NCBI RefSeq assembly: GCF_023507745.1
Contig: NZ_JALPZO010000144.1
Coordinates: forward strand, 62,001-126,000
DNA from: Vreelandella olivaria
GTDB lineage: Bacteria > Pseudomonadota > Gammaproteobacteria > Pseudomonadales > Halomonadaceae
DNA: 64,000 bases
Reading direction: 5' to 3'
In this document: in pieces, positions 43,654-53,201 of the stretch
Layout: each line of letters opens with the position of its first letter
Numbering within the stretch: position 1 is the stretch's first letter
Notes under the pieces: model-generated
Databases searched by the model: none
Seen by the model: only the letters and a program-made list of their open reading frames with translations
Told to the model about the DNA's origin: nothing
Position numbers and translations under genes: made by a program

Positions 43654-44247
43654 ATGCGGAGACGCACTGTGAAAGCATTCATTGCTCTTTTCCCACTGTT
43701 ATTGGTAGTGCCGGTGGCACACGCGGACTGGCAGCTAGACCCAAGCCAGTCGCTGGTACGTGCGTCGATTACCCAACTGGATGGTGCAACACCGCAAACC
43801 CATCACCACCAGGTGAGTAACCTACAGGGTGATATTTCGCCTGATGGCACGCTGCGCTTGCCGTTGCGCTTAAGCCAAACAGACCTACTAGACCGTTTTA
43901 GCGAACTGCCGCCTTGGGTAGGGCTGCTGACGAATACCACTCTGGTGACATTGGTGGCACAAATGCCGCCAGAGCGTTTGGATGGCCTTGATATAGGTGA
44001 ATCCATAGTGGAGACGCTGACTTTCCGGGTGCAAACTGATGCCATTAACCAGCAGGAGACAGTGCCACTGCGCTTCACCCGCGAGGGCCTAAACGAAGTG
44101 CGTGTTACCCATGCAGAGCCCATGGCACTGGATGGCAAGGCGCTAATGCAGAACAGCACGGTGCGTACCGTGCTGTCGATGCTGGGCTATCAAGAGATTG
44201 ACGAACATGTACCCGTCACTCTCAATGCTCTATTGGTTAACCGTTAG
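43654..44247 (+). CDS. YceI-like periplasmic protein
   Basis: 197 residues from ATG 43654 (the frame opens upstream at 43588, but the signal peptide starts here). A signal peptide (VKAFIALFPLLLVVPVAHA) is followed by DWQLDPSQSLVRASITQLDG, the usual opening of YceI lipocalin-like proteins, then an HHH stretch and GDISPDGTLRLPLRL. YceI proteins bind isoprenoid-like lipids in the periplasm, but their role is poorly defined. Similarity beyond the N-terminal half is weak, so the family call is tentative. Confidence 0.65.
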   Translation: MRRRTVKAFIALFPLLLVVPVAHADWQLDPSQSLVRASITQLDGATPQTHHHQVSNLQGDISPDGTLRLPLRLSQTDLLDRFSELPPWVGLLTNTTLVTLVAQMPPERLDGLDIGESIVETLTFRVQTDAINQQETVPLRFTREGLNEVRVTHAEPMALDGKALMQNSTVRTVLSMLGYQEIDEHVPVTLNALLVNR

Positions 44248-44271
44248 CGCTACCTTGGCCGCTAGCACCTC

Positions 44272-44500
44272 TTAACGAGTCAGGACTTCCACATCCCCAG
44301 CCTGGGCTTCGCCGGTTTGTACCCGCCATTGGGCTGCATAATGTCCGTTGGCGGCCAGCAAGCACTGGGTAAGTCCAGTACGCCATAGACACCGATGTTC
44401 AAGGTGCTGCCCTCATGCCGCCTACAGTAAAGGTGGCTAAACAGCCCGTCAGAATGGCCATTCGAATCACCGGTAGAAACGCCGAGCTTACTTTGTAGCC
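44272..44500 (-). pseudogene. Remnant resembling an ABC exporter (fused permease-ATPase)
   Basis: On the minus strand, a frame ending at TAA 44272 reads LLAANGHYAAQWRVQTGE, which is typical of the extreme C-terminus of ABCB-type exporters (LLAxxGxYAxLWxxQ). A second stretch just upstream (about 44400-44500) encodes a hydrophobic segment, FLPVIRMAILTGCLATFTVG, that could be the first membrane helix of such a protein. The rest of the gene is missing. This is a by-eye match over short segments, so the source family is uncertain. Confidence 0.4.
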
Positions 44501-44624
44501 CTTGGCATAAGCAGCCTTACCAGGGCATGAAAACTGTGTGTCGAAAAAGCCACATTGGTTCCTTAAAGGATTGTCAGGGAGTGTCCAATCTCACGATTAT
44601 GGCGGGTACGCAGCAGGTTACGCC

Positions 44625-45434
44625 TCACGCGGGCTGGGCTGCACGCCGAACATTGGCAAGCAACGGGCTGCCGGTATCGGGGTCGGTCAGCAGTGTGCAC
44701 TCGACCTGATAGAGTTCACGCACCAGATCAGGCGTAACCACCTGAGCAGGAGCCCCCTCGGCAATGATCTGGCCTTCACGCATCGCAATCAAGTGATCTG
44801 CGTAGCGGCAGGCACTGGCAAGGTCATGCAGCACCATCACCACCGTACGGCCATAAGCAGCCAGATGGCGCACCAGTTCAAAGACTTCTATTTGATGCCC
44901 TAAATCCAGCGCTGAGGTGGGTTCATCCAACAGCAGAAGCGGTGTTTCCTGGGCGATGGTCATGGCAATCCAGGCCCGTTGGCGCTGCCCACCGGAAAGG
45001 GCATCCAGCGGGCGATCCGCCAGAGTTTCCAGCCCGGCGGCTGCCAGTGCATGCTGCACTACTTTTTGATCTTCCGCTGACCACTGCCGTAACCACCCCT
45101 GATGTGGCTGGCGGCCAAAACGGATCAGCTCTGTCACGGTCAACCCTTCCGGGGCAACCGCTTCCTGTGGCAATAGCGCCAACTGGGTTGCCAGCTTGCG
45201 CGAGGGTAAGCGCTGGATATCCTCGCCGCTAAGTAAAACGGCGCCACTCTCCGGCTTATGCAAACGGGCCAGCCCGGACAACAGTGTAGACTTGCCACAG
45301 CCATTGGGCCCCACAATGGCAGTCACCTGCCCACTGGGTAAAACGATATCAAGCGCTTCGATAACCCGCCGTGTCCCGTAGCTCATCCCCAGGCTTTGCG
45401 TTTCCAGGGTGGGTGAGAACATAGTCTGAGTCAT
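44625..45434 (-). CDS. Iron-siderophore ABC transporter ATPase (FecE/FepC type), second system
   Basis: 269 residues. Walker A GPNGCGKST, Q-loop LLPQEAVAPEGLTV, signature LSGGQRQRAW, Walker B LLLLDEPTSALDLGHQ and H-loop VLHDLASACRYAD are all present. It is the last gene of a minus-strand operon (binding protein, permease, permease, ATPase) and overlaps the permease stop by four bases. It resembles the first-system ATPase at 32552 closely in layout but is a separate gene. Confidence 0.93.
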   Translation of the reverse strand: MTQTMFSPTLETQSLGMSYGTRRVIEALDIVLPSGQVTAIVGPNGCGKSTLLSGLARLHKPESGAVLLSGEDIQRLPSRKLATQLALLPQEAVAPEGLTVTELIRFGRQPHQGWLRQWSAEDQKVVQHALAAAGLETLADRPLDALSGGQRQRAWIAMTIAQETPLLLLDEPTSALDLGHQIEVFELVRHLAAYGRTVVMVLHDLASACRYADHLIAMREGQIIAEGAPAQVVTPDLVRELYQVECTLLTDPDTGSPLLANVRRAAQPA

Positions 45435-46567
45435 GCGAGGCTCCGTTGTGGGCGCATTAAAATCCAGAGTAGCCAGGGGCCACCCACGACTGCGGTGACG
45501 ATTCCCACCGGAATTTCGATGGGGGCGAGTAGTGTACGACCAGCCAAATCCGCTAATACCATCACCAGAGCACCTGCCAGTGTTGCAGCCACGATGGGGA
45601 TATGGCGTGAAGTCGATAGCGCTCTGGCAATTTCAGGGCCAATCAACCCCACCATGCCCACCGGGCCTGCGACCGCCACTGCCAGGGCAGTCAAGGTGAC
45701 CGACAATAACAGCACCTGGAAACGGCGTGACTTAACACTCACCCCCAGGCCTGCTGCCGTAGCATCTTTAAAGCGCAGTACAGCCAGAGAGCGGGCAAAT
45801 GCCAAGGCAGCCAGAAACCCCATGACCAGCCCGATACCCAATATCTGTACTGCCCCGGAAGGACGGGCATTGAGCGACCCCACTGTCCAGGGATAGGCCG
45901 CATTGGCGGTATCAATAGGTACCCGCGCCAGCATCAATTGTGTCATAGCACCGAAAACAGCGCCCACACCAATCCCTGCAATGATAAAGCGATACCCCTG
46001 CGTGCCACTTCCGGCAGCAAGTCCAAACGTCAGCACCGCCGCGGTTATACCGCCACTGAGCGCCATCACAGGTGGCGCCAGCGAGAACCCCACACCGATA
46101 ACCGAGGCCACAGCGAAAGCCGTTGCCCCATTGTCGATGCCGATAATCCCTGGCGTTGCCAGCCGGTTACGCGCCAGGGTTTGCATCAGAATTCCTGCCA
46201 GAGCAAACGCAGCCCCCGTAAAGCAGGCAGCTGCCAGCCTGGGCAGCCTTAACTCCTGCACCATAAAAGAGGTCATCATATCGCCGTTCCCCAGCATGGC
46301 CTGGATAACATCCAGGGGGGACAGGGTCACACTGCCAAAACTGAGATAAGCAAGGCAGGCGAAACAGAGCACCAATCCTAACCCCATATTAACAGTCAGC
46401 GCACGGCGCTCCACCAGTATGCTGTATGGCTGCCCGGACCACTGCCAGGCAAAGCGCCAATAGCCTGTTGGAGCTTCCACCGGCACCGCCCCTGCTGAAG
46501 AGGCCTGGCGTATGCTGCGTTCACTCATCAGTGTCACAGGAAAAAATCTCATGGGATTGAACTTCAT
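45431..46567 (-). CDS. FecCD family permease B, second system
   Basis: 378 residues from ATG 46567, which follows the preceding permease stop by seven bases; an upstream frame to 46612 lies within the previous gene. The N-terminal 55 residues are a hydrophilic extension before the first membrane segment. FecCD motifs are LPRLAAACFTGAAFALAGILMQ, RNRLATPGIIGIDNGA and VGLIGPEIARAL. The GIDNGA in place of GINAGA is within family variation. It forms the channel with permease A. Confidence 0.9.
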   Translation of the reverse strand: MKFNPMRFFPVTLMSERSIRQASSAGAVPVEAPTGYWRFAWQWSGQPYSILVERRALTVNMGLGLVLCFACLAYLSFGSVTLSPLDVIQAMLGNGDMMTSFMVQELRLPRLAAACFTGAAFALAGILMQTLARNRLATPGIIGIDNGATAFAVASVIGVGFSLAPPVMALSGGITAAVLTFGLAAGSGTQGYRFIIAGIGVGAVFGAMTQLMLARVPIDTANAAYPWTVGSLNARPSGAVQILGIGLVMGFLAALAFARSLAVLRFKDATAAGLGVSVKSRRFQVLLLSVTLTALAVAVAGPVGMVGLIGPEIARALSTSRHIPIVAATLAGALVMVLADLAGRTLLAPIEIPVGIVTAVVGGPWLLWILMRPQRSLA

Positions 46568-46574
46568 TGCATAC

Positions 46575-47588
46575 TCACAACATGGGCAGCCTGCGTGCAC
46601 GCACCACGGCAATCAGCACCGGCGCACCACATAAAGCCGTTAATACGCCAAGCGGTAATTCAGACGGAGCAACCACAACACGGGAGACGATATCGGCGGC
46701 CAGCACAATCAATGGGCCGATAGGCAGGCAAAACAGCAAGGTACGGCGAATGTCAGAACCAGCAAAAGCACGCGCAACAAACGGAACCACCAGGCCTACA
46801 AAAGCGATGGGGCCGGCAATGGCCGTGGCAGCCCCTACCAACATGGCGACACACAGCACGACCAGTGCCCGGATCAACTGGGGATGATGCCCCAACCCTG
46901 TAGCCATCCGCTCCCCCAACGCCAGCGCGGCAAGAGGCCGGGCAATCAGTGCCACCAATAGCCCAGACACCACAAGGCTTGGCAACACGGAAAGCAGGTC
47001 ATCCAACCGTCTTCCCGCCAGGCTTCCTACCACCCAGAAGCGAATCTCATCAGCAGCGCGCTGATCGTAGAGCAGAATCAGTGATGTCATTGAGCCAAGC
47101 AGACCGGAAAAAGCAGCCCCCGCCAGCACTAAGCGAACCGGATCATTGCCCACACCGCGCAAACGGGCAACGCTTAACACACACAGGCAACCTACCAGTG
47201 CTCCTACCTGGGCAACCGAAATACGCAAGGTTGCGGCGCTTCCCCCCAGCACCAATGCCAGGGCGATGGCAAAGGCCGCACCAGCGCTAACCCCCAGCAA
47301 TCCCGGTTCGGCAAGGGGGTTACGTGCCACAGCCTGTAGCAGTGCGCCCGCCACCCCCAATGCCAACCCAACGGCAATACCAATCAAGGTACGCGGGGCA
47401 CGCAGCTCCCAAACAACAAAACGGGCATCACTATCACCCGTCCCACTCAATACTTCCAGCGCGCGTAATGGCCCAACGCTGCCAGCGCCTATCAATAAAC
47501 TAACGAGACTCACCGCCACAAGGGCGGTGAGCAATAATATTAAGGCTGTTCTTTGATCCAGCCGTTGGGCCAGTTTGAGAACCTTCAC
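46575..47588 (-). CDS. FecCD family permease A, second system
   Basis: 337 residues from GTG 47588, which overlaps the binding-protein stop (GTGA). Motifs LRAPRTLIGIAVGLALGVAGALLQ, RNPLAEPGLLGVSAGA and GLVVPFVARAF define the family. About nine to ten membrane segments. The RVVVAPSELPLGVLTALCGAP end is typical. Confidence 0.92.
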   Translation of the reverse strand: MKVLKLAQRLDQRTALILLLTALVAVSLVSLLIGAGSVGPLRALEVLSGTGDSDARFVVWELRAPRTLIGIAVGLALGVAGALLQAVARNPLAEPGLLGVSAGAAFAIALALVLGGSAATLRISVAQVGALVGCLCVLSVARLRGVGNDPVRLVLAGAAFSGLLGSMTSLILLYDQRAADEIRFWVVGSLAGRRLDDLLSVLPSLVVSGLLVALIARPLAALALGERMATGLGHHPQLIRALVVLCVAMLVGAATAIAGPIAFVGLVVPFVARAFAGSDIRRTLLFCLPIGPLIVLAADIVSRVVVAPSELPLGVLTALCGAPVLIAVVRARRLPML

Positions 47589-48511
47589 GGCAACAGCGCT
47601 TCCTCGATATCGTCCAGAATCGCCTGGGCTGCCAGTGGCCCATTAGCGCTGGACCATAACTGACCATCCACGGGCACAACCTGATCATTCTGAACCACAT
47701 TCAATCGGGCGAAGGCGTTACTCTGTCTGGCGGCATCCAATGCTGCCTGCCCATCTTCATTAAGCGTGGCCAGGAATAGCCAGTCGGCATCCACCAGGGA
47801 AAGGTTCTCCAGGCTAAGTACATCACTGTGCCCGGCATCCTCCGGCACAAGACCATCATCCTGAATATCCAGGCCAACCTGGGCAAGCATACCGGTTGAG
47901 AACAGCTTCTCTGACATGACCATCGGCCCTGCTGGCATCCAGCGCACCAGGAAGGCAGAACCACCTACGCCAGCCTCTTCCAAGGTCTGTGCCAGTTCAG
48001 AAGCACGCTGCTCTACCGCGGTAATAGCATCATCCACTTCCACCTCGCGGTTCAACGCCTGACCAAATAGCCGTGCTTCATCTTTCCAGTTGTCAGGCGC
48101 CATGCCCTGTACTGACGGCGCCACCGTGGGAGCAATGCGCGATAACAGTTGGTACTGCTCGGCAGTCAGATTTGGTGCCGCCAGAATCAAGTCAGGCTGC
48201 AAACGCAGGACGGCTTCAATATTGATTTCCCGTACGACACCCACAATCTCCAGTGAGGAGGTGTCCGTATGCTCACCGATATAAGTAGCCACACCGGAAC
48301 CGCCACGGGTTGTCACTGCGCCAAGCGGGGTAATGCCCGCAGCAAGAGAAGCGTCCAGTGCACCTTCGTAAAGCGTCACCACGCGTGTAGGGGTACCTTC
48401 AACCTCCACCTCACCGAAGGCCGTCTCCAGTACACGGGCCTGGGCCTGATTGATCATCAAACCACCCAGTAGCACCCCAGCCAGACCAAACCGCCGTATG
48501 CTTCTTAACAT
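47585..48511 (-). CDS. Periplasmic ferric-siderophore binding protein, second system
   Basis: 308 residues from ATG 48511 with AAGGG eight bases upstream; the frame extends upstream to 48577 without support. A signal peptide (FGLAGVLLGGLMINQAQA) is followed by the class III binding-protein pattern RVVTLYEGALDASLAAGI, LRLQPDLILAAPNLTAEQYQLL and ISRIAPTV-like LSRIAPTVAPSV. It feeds the two permeases and ATPase encoded downstream. A Fur-like site lies just upstream. Confidence 0.9.
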   Translation of the reverse strand: MLRSIRRFGLAGVLLGGLMINQAQARVLETAFGEVEVEGTPTRVVTLYEGALDASLAAGITPLGAVTTRGGSGVATYIGEHTDTSSLEIVGVVREINIEAVLRLQPDLILAAPNLTAEQYQLLSRIAPTVAPSVQGMAPDNWKDEARLFGQALNREVEVDDAITAVEQRASELAQTLEEAGVGGSAFLVRWMPAGPMVMSEKLFSTGMLAQVGLDIQDDGLVPEDAGHSDVLSLENLSLVDADWLFLATLNEDGQAALDAARQSNAFARLNVVQNDQVVPVDGQLWSSANGPLAAQAILDDIEEALLP

Positions 48512-48538
48512 TGAGAGACCCTTTGAAATTACAATTGA

Positions 48539-48557
48539 CATAATAGTAACGATTCTC
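48539..48557 (-). promoter_or_regulatory. Fur-like box before second binding-protein operon
   Basis: On the minus strand GAGAATCGTTACTATTATG matches the Fur consensus at about 12 of 19 positions by eye, 28 bases before the binding-protein start codon. It is moderately convincing because of location. Confidence 0.5.
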
Positions 48558-48706
48558 AAAAGCAAACGCACATGCATTCCACAGAATCTTACGTTCGATC
48601 ATCTGCAACCTTATGAAAAATTGCAGGTTGTCAAAATCGCAACACCATGTTCCGTAGTAACGGCTCGCACTTGTGAACTTTTCTCAATAAAATCCATCGC
48701 CGACAT

Positions 48707-48725
48707 GATAATCAATATCATTAGA
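48707..48725 (+). promoter_or_regulatory. Strong Fur-like box before second receptor gene
   Basis: GATAATCAATATCATTAGA matches the Fur consensus on the minus strand at about 15 of 19 positions by eye (AATGATATTGATTATC), 30 bases upstream of the receptor start. It is the best Fur-like site in the window. Confidence 0.75.
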
Positions 48726-48754
48726 AAATAGCTATCGTCATCAAGGGGATCTCC

Positions 48755-50956
48755 ATGCCGCGTTTCAGTCGCCACGCCTTAGCCAGCGCCATCACACTTG
48801 CTGTTGCTTCCACCGGAGTTCAGGCCCAGGAGAGCAGCGCTCTTAGTGATCTGGTCGTGACGGCTTCAGGCTATGAGCAATCACTCAGAAATGCTCCCGC
48901 CAGCATCTCCGTTATTACCCGTGAGGAGTTGGAGCAGAAACAGTTCACCAATGTCGCTGAAGCGATTTCCGACGTACCTGGCGTCGATGTTCGCTCTGGG
49001 ACAGGTAAAACCGGCGGGCTGAATATCTCAATTCGAGGTATGCCCAGCAGCTATACCCTGATTCTAATTGATGGGCGGCGCCAAAACACATCCGGTGACG
49101 TCACCCCTAATGGCTTTGGTGAAACATCCACCAGTTTTATGCCACCTCTTTCAGCCATTGAGCGCATCGAAGTTATCCGAGGCCCCATGTCAACACTATA
49201 TGGCTCAGATGCCATGGGCGGGGTAATCAACATTATTACCCGCCGTGTAGGCGACGAGTGGGCGGGTTCCGTTACGGTTGAAAATTCGTTCCACCAGAAT
49301 CGGGATGAGGGTAACACCTCCGCCATCAACCTTTATACGTCGGGCCCTCTGGTCGAAGACACCATTGGCCTACAGCTACGTGGCCGCCTGTTTGACCGCG
49401 ATAATTCCGAACGCATGATCGAGAATAGCTCTGGGCGCGACCCGCGCCCTACTGAGGCACGCATTTACTCCATTGGCGGACGCCTGAACGTAACGCCAGA
49501 TGCAACCAACGAATTCTGGCTGGATATGGAGCGTTCACGCCAAACTTACGATAACAGCGATGGGCGCCTCGGTAATCTGGACGGCTCAAATCCAAATAAT
49601 CCAGATCAAGTTTACGGCTACGAAGACGAGTTACGCTTCAACCGCGATCAGATTGCCATTGGCCACACTGGGCGCTTTGAAGCCGGCACATGGGAAAGCA
49701 GTATCAGCCACAATGAGACAGAAACCCTGGGACGCACCCTTCCTGCTGGCGACGCCCCTGACTATGGTTATGTAGCAGAAGGTGGCGAACCACGCCTTCT
49801 TGAAAACCGTGACATTGTTGTCGACAGTAAGTTTGTCGCCCCTATTGGAGATCATATGGTCACCATCGGCGGCCAATATATCGATGCCAGACTGGAAGAT
49901 GGTACCGCGGGTAACGAAAGCTTTGAGCAGAATAGTTGGGCAGCTTTCGTTGAAGATGAATGGTTGCTGCGTGATGACCTAGCGCTGACACTGGGCGGCC
50001 GTTATGAGAACCACGACGCCTTTGGGGGCCACTTCAGCCCTCGCGGCTATCTGGTGTGGAACACAAACGACAGCTGGACACTGAAAGGTGGTATTAGCCA
50101 GGGTTATAAAACACCAACACTGAATCAGTTGCACGATGGTATTAATGGCTTCGGTGCCCAGGGCGCGACCGTTAACATCGGTACTCCCGACCTGGAGCCA
50201 GAAAAAAGCACCAACTACGAAATTGGCGCGATCTATGACAATCTGGACGGCTTCTCTGCCGGTGCCACCGTCTTCTTCACGCAGTTCCGTGACCGTATTG
50301 CTGATGCCGATGATATCCCCAACTGTCAATTTATCGACAGTGATGGCAATACTCCCAATGCAGGGCTTGCCAACTGCCTAAGCGTGGGTAACTTTACCCA
50401 GCAGGAAAGTTTTGGTCAGTTAACCAATATTGATCGTGCTGAGACGCGCGGCATAGAGCTGACAGCCAATTACCAAATCGCACCAGCATGGCATATCAGT
50501 GGCGGTTACACCTTTACTGACTCTGAAATTACGTCTGGTGACAACGAGGGGATGATTCTAACCAACACCCCGAAACATAAGCTCACCGCCGACCTGACCT
50601 GGGCCATTAATGATCGCTGGAGCACCACGCTGGAAGGTGAGTACTACTCTTCCCGTGAACGCTTCTCTGCTGGGCTGCCCACCACTGGCGAAACACTCTC
50701 ACTGTATGAGCAGTTGGGTAACAAGCTGGATAGTTATGAGCTATTCAACCTGCGTAGCACCTACCGCTTCTCTGATAGTGTTCGCTTAACGGGCACCATC
50801 TATAACCTGCTGGACAAGGACTTCACCGCCTACGATACCTTCGAACATAATGGAGATACGTACGCAGCCTACCGCTATACCCAAACCGGCCGTTCGACTG
50901 AAGGTGTTGCACTCGACGGGCGCAGTTTCTGGTTATCAGCCACCTATGAGTTTTAA
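48755..50956 (+). CDS. TonB-dependent receptor, FepA/CirA-like, second system
   Basis: 733 residues. A signal peptide (ALASAITLAVASTGVQAQ) is followed by the TonB box LSDLVVTASG, the plug domain (SISVITREELEQKQFTNVAE, IERIEVIRGPMSTLYGSDAM) and a barrel ending in FWLSATYEF with a terminal Phe. The overall pattern, including LYGSDAMGGVINIITRR, is that of FepA/CirA-type catecholate or xenosiderophore receptors. It is divergent from the second ABC operon, with Fur-like sites on both sides of the gap. No biosynthesis gene is near, so it probably takes up foreign siderophores. Confidence 0.93.
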   Translation: MPRFSRHALASAITLAVASTGVQAQESSALSDLVVTASGYEQSLRNAPASISVITREELEQKQFTNVAEAISDVPGVDVRSGTGKTGGLNISIRGMPSSYTLILIDGRRQNTSGDVTPNGFGETSTSFMPPLSAIERIEVIRGPMSTLYGSDAMGGVINIITRRVGDEWAGSVTVENSFHQNRDEGNTSAINLYTSGPLVEDTIGLQLRGRLFDRDNSERMIENSSGRDPRPTEARIYSIGGRLNVTPDATNEFWLDMERSRQTYDNSDGRLGNLDGSNPNNPDQVYGYEDELRFNRDQIAIGHTGRFEAGTWESSISHNETETLGRTLPAGDAPDYGYVAEGGEPRLLENRDIVVDSKFVAPIGDHMVTIGGQYIDARLEDGTAGNESFEQNSWAAFVEDEWLLRDDLALTLGGRYENHDAFGGHFSPRGYLVWNTNDSWTLKGGISQGYKTPTLNQLHDGINGFGAQGATVNIGTPDLEPEKSTNYEIGAIYDNLDGFSAGATVFFTQFRDRIADADDIPNCQFIDSDGNTPNAGLANCLSVGNFTQQESFGQLTNIDRAETRGIELTANYQIAPAWHISGGYTFTDSEITSGDNEGMILTNTPKHKLTADLTWAINDRWSTTLEGEYYSSRERFSAGLPTTGETLSLYEQLGNKLDSYELFNLRSTYRFSDSVRLTGTIYNLLDKDFTAYDTFEHNGDTYAAYRYTQTGRSTEGVALDGRSFWLSATYEF

Positions 50957-51004
50957 CCAGCTCTCGCTATAAGGTTCTTTTTACTGTTTCAATGCTGACT
51001 TATT

Positions 51005-51030
51005 GCCCCGGCAACGCCGGGGCTTTTTTA
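51005..51030 (+). terminator. Rho-independent terminator of second receptor gene
   Basis: GCCCCGGC-AAC-GCCGGGGC is a perfect 8-bp GC stem directly followed by six T, 48 bases after the stop codon. Confidence 0.95.
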
Positions 51031-51229
51031 TAGATACTTGACGAGCATCACTCCGCTGGCGTGCAAGCATGTCACAATACACCCATCAACCTGGAAGTGT
51101 GGCTGCACACGGTACCCAGAGAAAGACGATAGAGCGCTGCCTTACACGTAACACAAATGCCTATTATTTTCATTAGCGCATAATAGATGGCACAATATAG
51201 CCACCACCTTTGCCCAATGGGCCCACACC

Positions 51230-52144
51230 ATGTATGATTTTGATGAACTTGCAGCGTTTGCCGATGTAATGGCAACTGGCAGCCTAACCCGTAGTGCACA
51301 AAAGCTGGGGCTTGCAAAATCGACGCTTAGCCGACGTATCAGCCAGCTTGAGGCAAGGCTGGAGCAGCCGTTACTGAGACGCCAGGCAAACCGTCTGATA
51401 CCCACGGAAGCGGGTTTACTGTTTCATACCTACTGCACCGAACTGCTGGCGATGGCCGCCCATAGCCAAGAGGCACTGGCTGAGTTGCAGCAGGAAATCA
51501 GTGGGAAAGTCACCCTTGAAGTGCATGGGGCACTTGCCCGGGGCTGGATGGCAAGCGTGGTGGACGCATTTTTAAACCGCCACCCCAAGATTGAGCTAAC
51601 GCTGTATACCCGAGAAACACCACCCACAAAAATGCATAGTAATAGTGTGCATATATGGCTTGGCGCCACCCATGAGTGTGGTTTGAATCAAGAACGACTG
51701 GGGCACTTAACACGGGGCCTCTATGCCAGTCCACACTATTTATCAAAAGCAGGTCCTCTGGATCACCCCAGCCAGTTGCACCAGCACGCCTGGATTGATC
51801 TGCTGGATACGGCATCATCAGGCCTGCCACTACGCCATCCAAAGCATGAGGAGTATGTCTTTAGCCCGCCCCACTCAAGGCTCAGAGTCGATTTAACTCT
51901 ACTCCATATTGATGCCATCGCTTATGGTCAGGGTATCGGCCTACTCCCCCACTGGCTGGTAGAAAGACGCGAGCACCACCACCCTGGTGAACTGATTAAC
52001 TGTTTACCCGGCTGGGAGCCAGCGCCCCTTCCTATCACCATGCTCTATGCCTATGGTCATCAGTCGCGCAGGGTGAACGCACTGCTGAATTTTTTGCGTG
52101 AACAGGTACCTTCACAATGGCAAGGCGTTGCCACACTGGTATAA
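51230..52144 (+). CDS. LysR family transcriptional regulator
   Basis: 304 residues. The LysR helix-turn-helix is at residues about 4-62 (YDFDELAAFADVMATGSLTR, then LGLAKSTLSRRISQLEARLE). The C-terminal part has the two alpha/beta lobes of the effector domain (LEVHGALARGWMASVVDAFL). Its effector cannot be told. The AEC carrier gene follows 89 bases downstream on the same strand, so the pair may be a regulator and its target. Confidence 0.9.
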   Translation: MYDFDELAAFADVMATGSLTRSAQKLGLAKSTLSRRISQLEARLEQPLLRRQANRLIPTEAGLLFHTYCTELLAMAAHSQEALAELQQEISGKVTLEVHGALARGWMASVVDAFLNRHPKIELTLYTRETPPTKMHSNSVHIWLGATHECGLNQERLGHLTRGLYASPHYLSKAGPLDHPSQLHQHAWIDLLDTASSGLPLRHPKHEEYVFSPPHSRLRVDLTLLHIDAIAYGQGIGLLPHWLVERREHHHPGELINCLPGWEPAPLPITMLYAYGHQSRRVNALLNFLREQVPSQWQGVATLV

Positions 52145-52233
52145 CCCCCTCGCAAACCCCATCGCCGATTCACCTTGCCAGTTAACCGCTGCATTACCGA
52201 CAATAGGCAGCTTGAGATTGCCAAGGAACAAGA

Positions 52234-53109
52234 ATGCTTGCCGAACTGTTTGCCGTGATGGCCCCTGTTCTCGCCGGTGCAGGGCTGGGCTTTCTATGGG
52301 TTCGATTAGGGCACCCCTACCCTGTCGATTTTGTTACCCGTCTGGTTTTTAACATTGGAACTCCGTCGCTGGTACTGGCGTCTTTATCGGGCGCTGATAT
52401 CGATGCCTCTACCTTCGGCCGCACCATGCTGGCTACTTCTCTGGTTATTCTCACCATGGGAGCCACCACATTTATTGTTGCCAGGCTGTTGCGTCGCCCC
52501 TGGCGGGTGCTTCTGGCTCCAATGATGTATCCCAATACCGGCAATATGGGCCTGCCGGTAGTGCTTTACGCCTTTGGCAGTGCCGGTTTTGCCTATGGGA
52601 TTACTATAATGGTCACCGTTTCACTGTTTCAGTTCACGCTGGGTGCAGCACTTAGCAGTAAAGGTAACCCTCTTATAACACTGGTAAAAACCCCCACAGT
52701 GTATGCCATTCTCATTGCTATGGGGCTACTGCTAACCAATACTTCCCTCCCGCCCTGGCTGGCCAATACAGTGGACCTCATGTCCGGCTTTACCGTACCG
52801 CTAATGCTGATCACACTCGGGGTTTCTCTGGCCAGTATCCAGGTAACGAGCCTGCGTTCAGGGTTGGGCTTCAGCCTTGTGCGCATACCACTTGCAGCGG
52901 CCACTGCCTGGTTGATTGCCGAGTGGATAGGATTACCCCCCTTGGCCCAAAGCATTCTGGTCGTTCAAATGTGTATGCCCGTGGCGGTAATCAACTATTT
53001 ATTTGCCCAGCGGGCCCAGCGCGACCCAGGCTATGTTGCCAGCCTGGTGTTTTGCTCTACCTTGCTTGCGCTCTTTTACCTGCCCGTGCTTTTAGCAATG
53101 CTAATATAA
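52234..53109 (+). CDS. AEC family transporter (auxin efflux carrier fold)
   Basis: 291 residues from ATG 52234 with AAGGA seven bases upstream. About ten membrane segments in two five-helix repeats, with MYPNTGNMGLPVVLYAFG as the conserved N-rich crossover region and VQMCMPVAVINYLFAQR in the second repeat. AEC carriers in bacteria export organic acids or similar small anions. Substrate unknown. Confidence 0.88.
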   Translation: MLAELFAVMAPVLAGAGLGFLWVRLGHPYPVDFVTRLVFNIGTPSLVLASLSGADIDASTFGRTMLATSLVILTMGATTFIVARLLRRPWRVLLAPMMYPNTGNMGLPVVLYAFGSAGFAYGITIMVTVSLFQFTLGAALSSKGNPLITLVKTPTVYAILIAMGLLLTNTSLPPWLANTVDLMSGFTVPLMLITLGVSLASIQVTSLRSGLGFSLVRIPLAAATAWLIAEWIGLPPLAQSILVVQMCMPVAVINYLFAQRAQRDPGYVASLVFCSTLLALFYLPVLLAMLI

Positions 53110-53201
53110 CCTTAGCAAGGGAACCCCTACCGAGGAGCAGAGTCACTGCTAGACTAATGACGATCTTACCGTGGGCAACAACGACAACAGGAGGGAACAC
53201 T

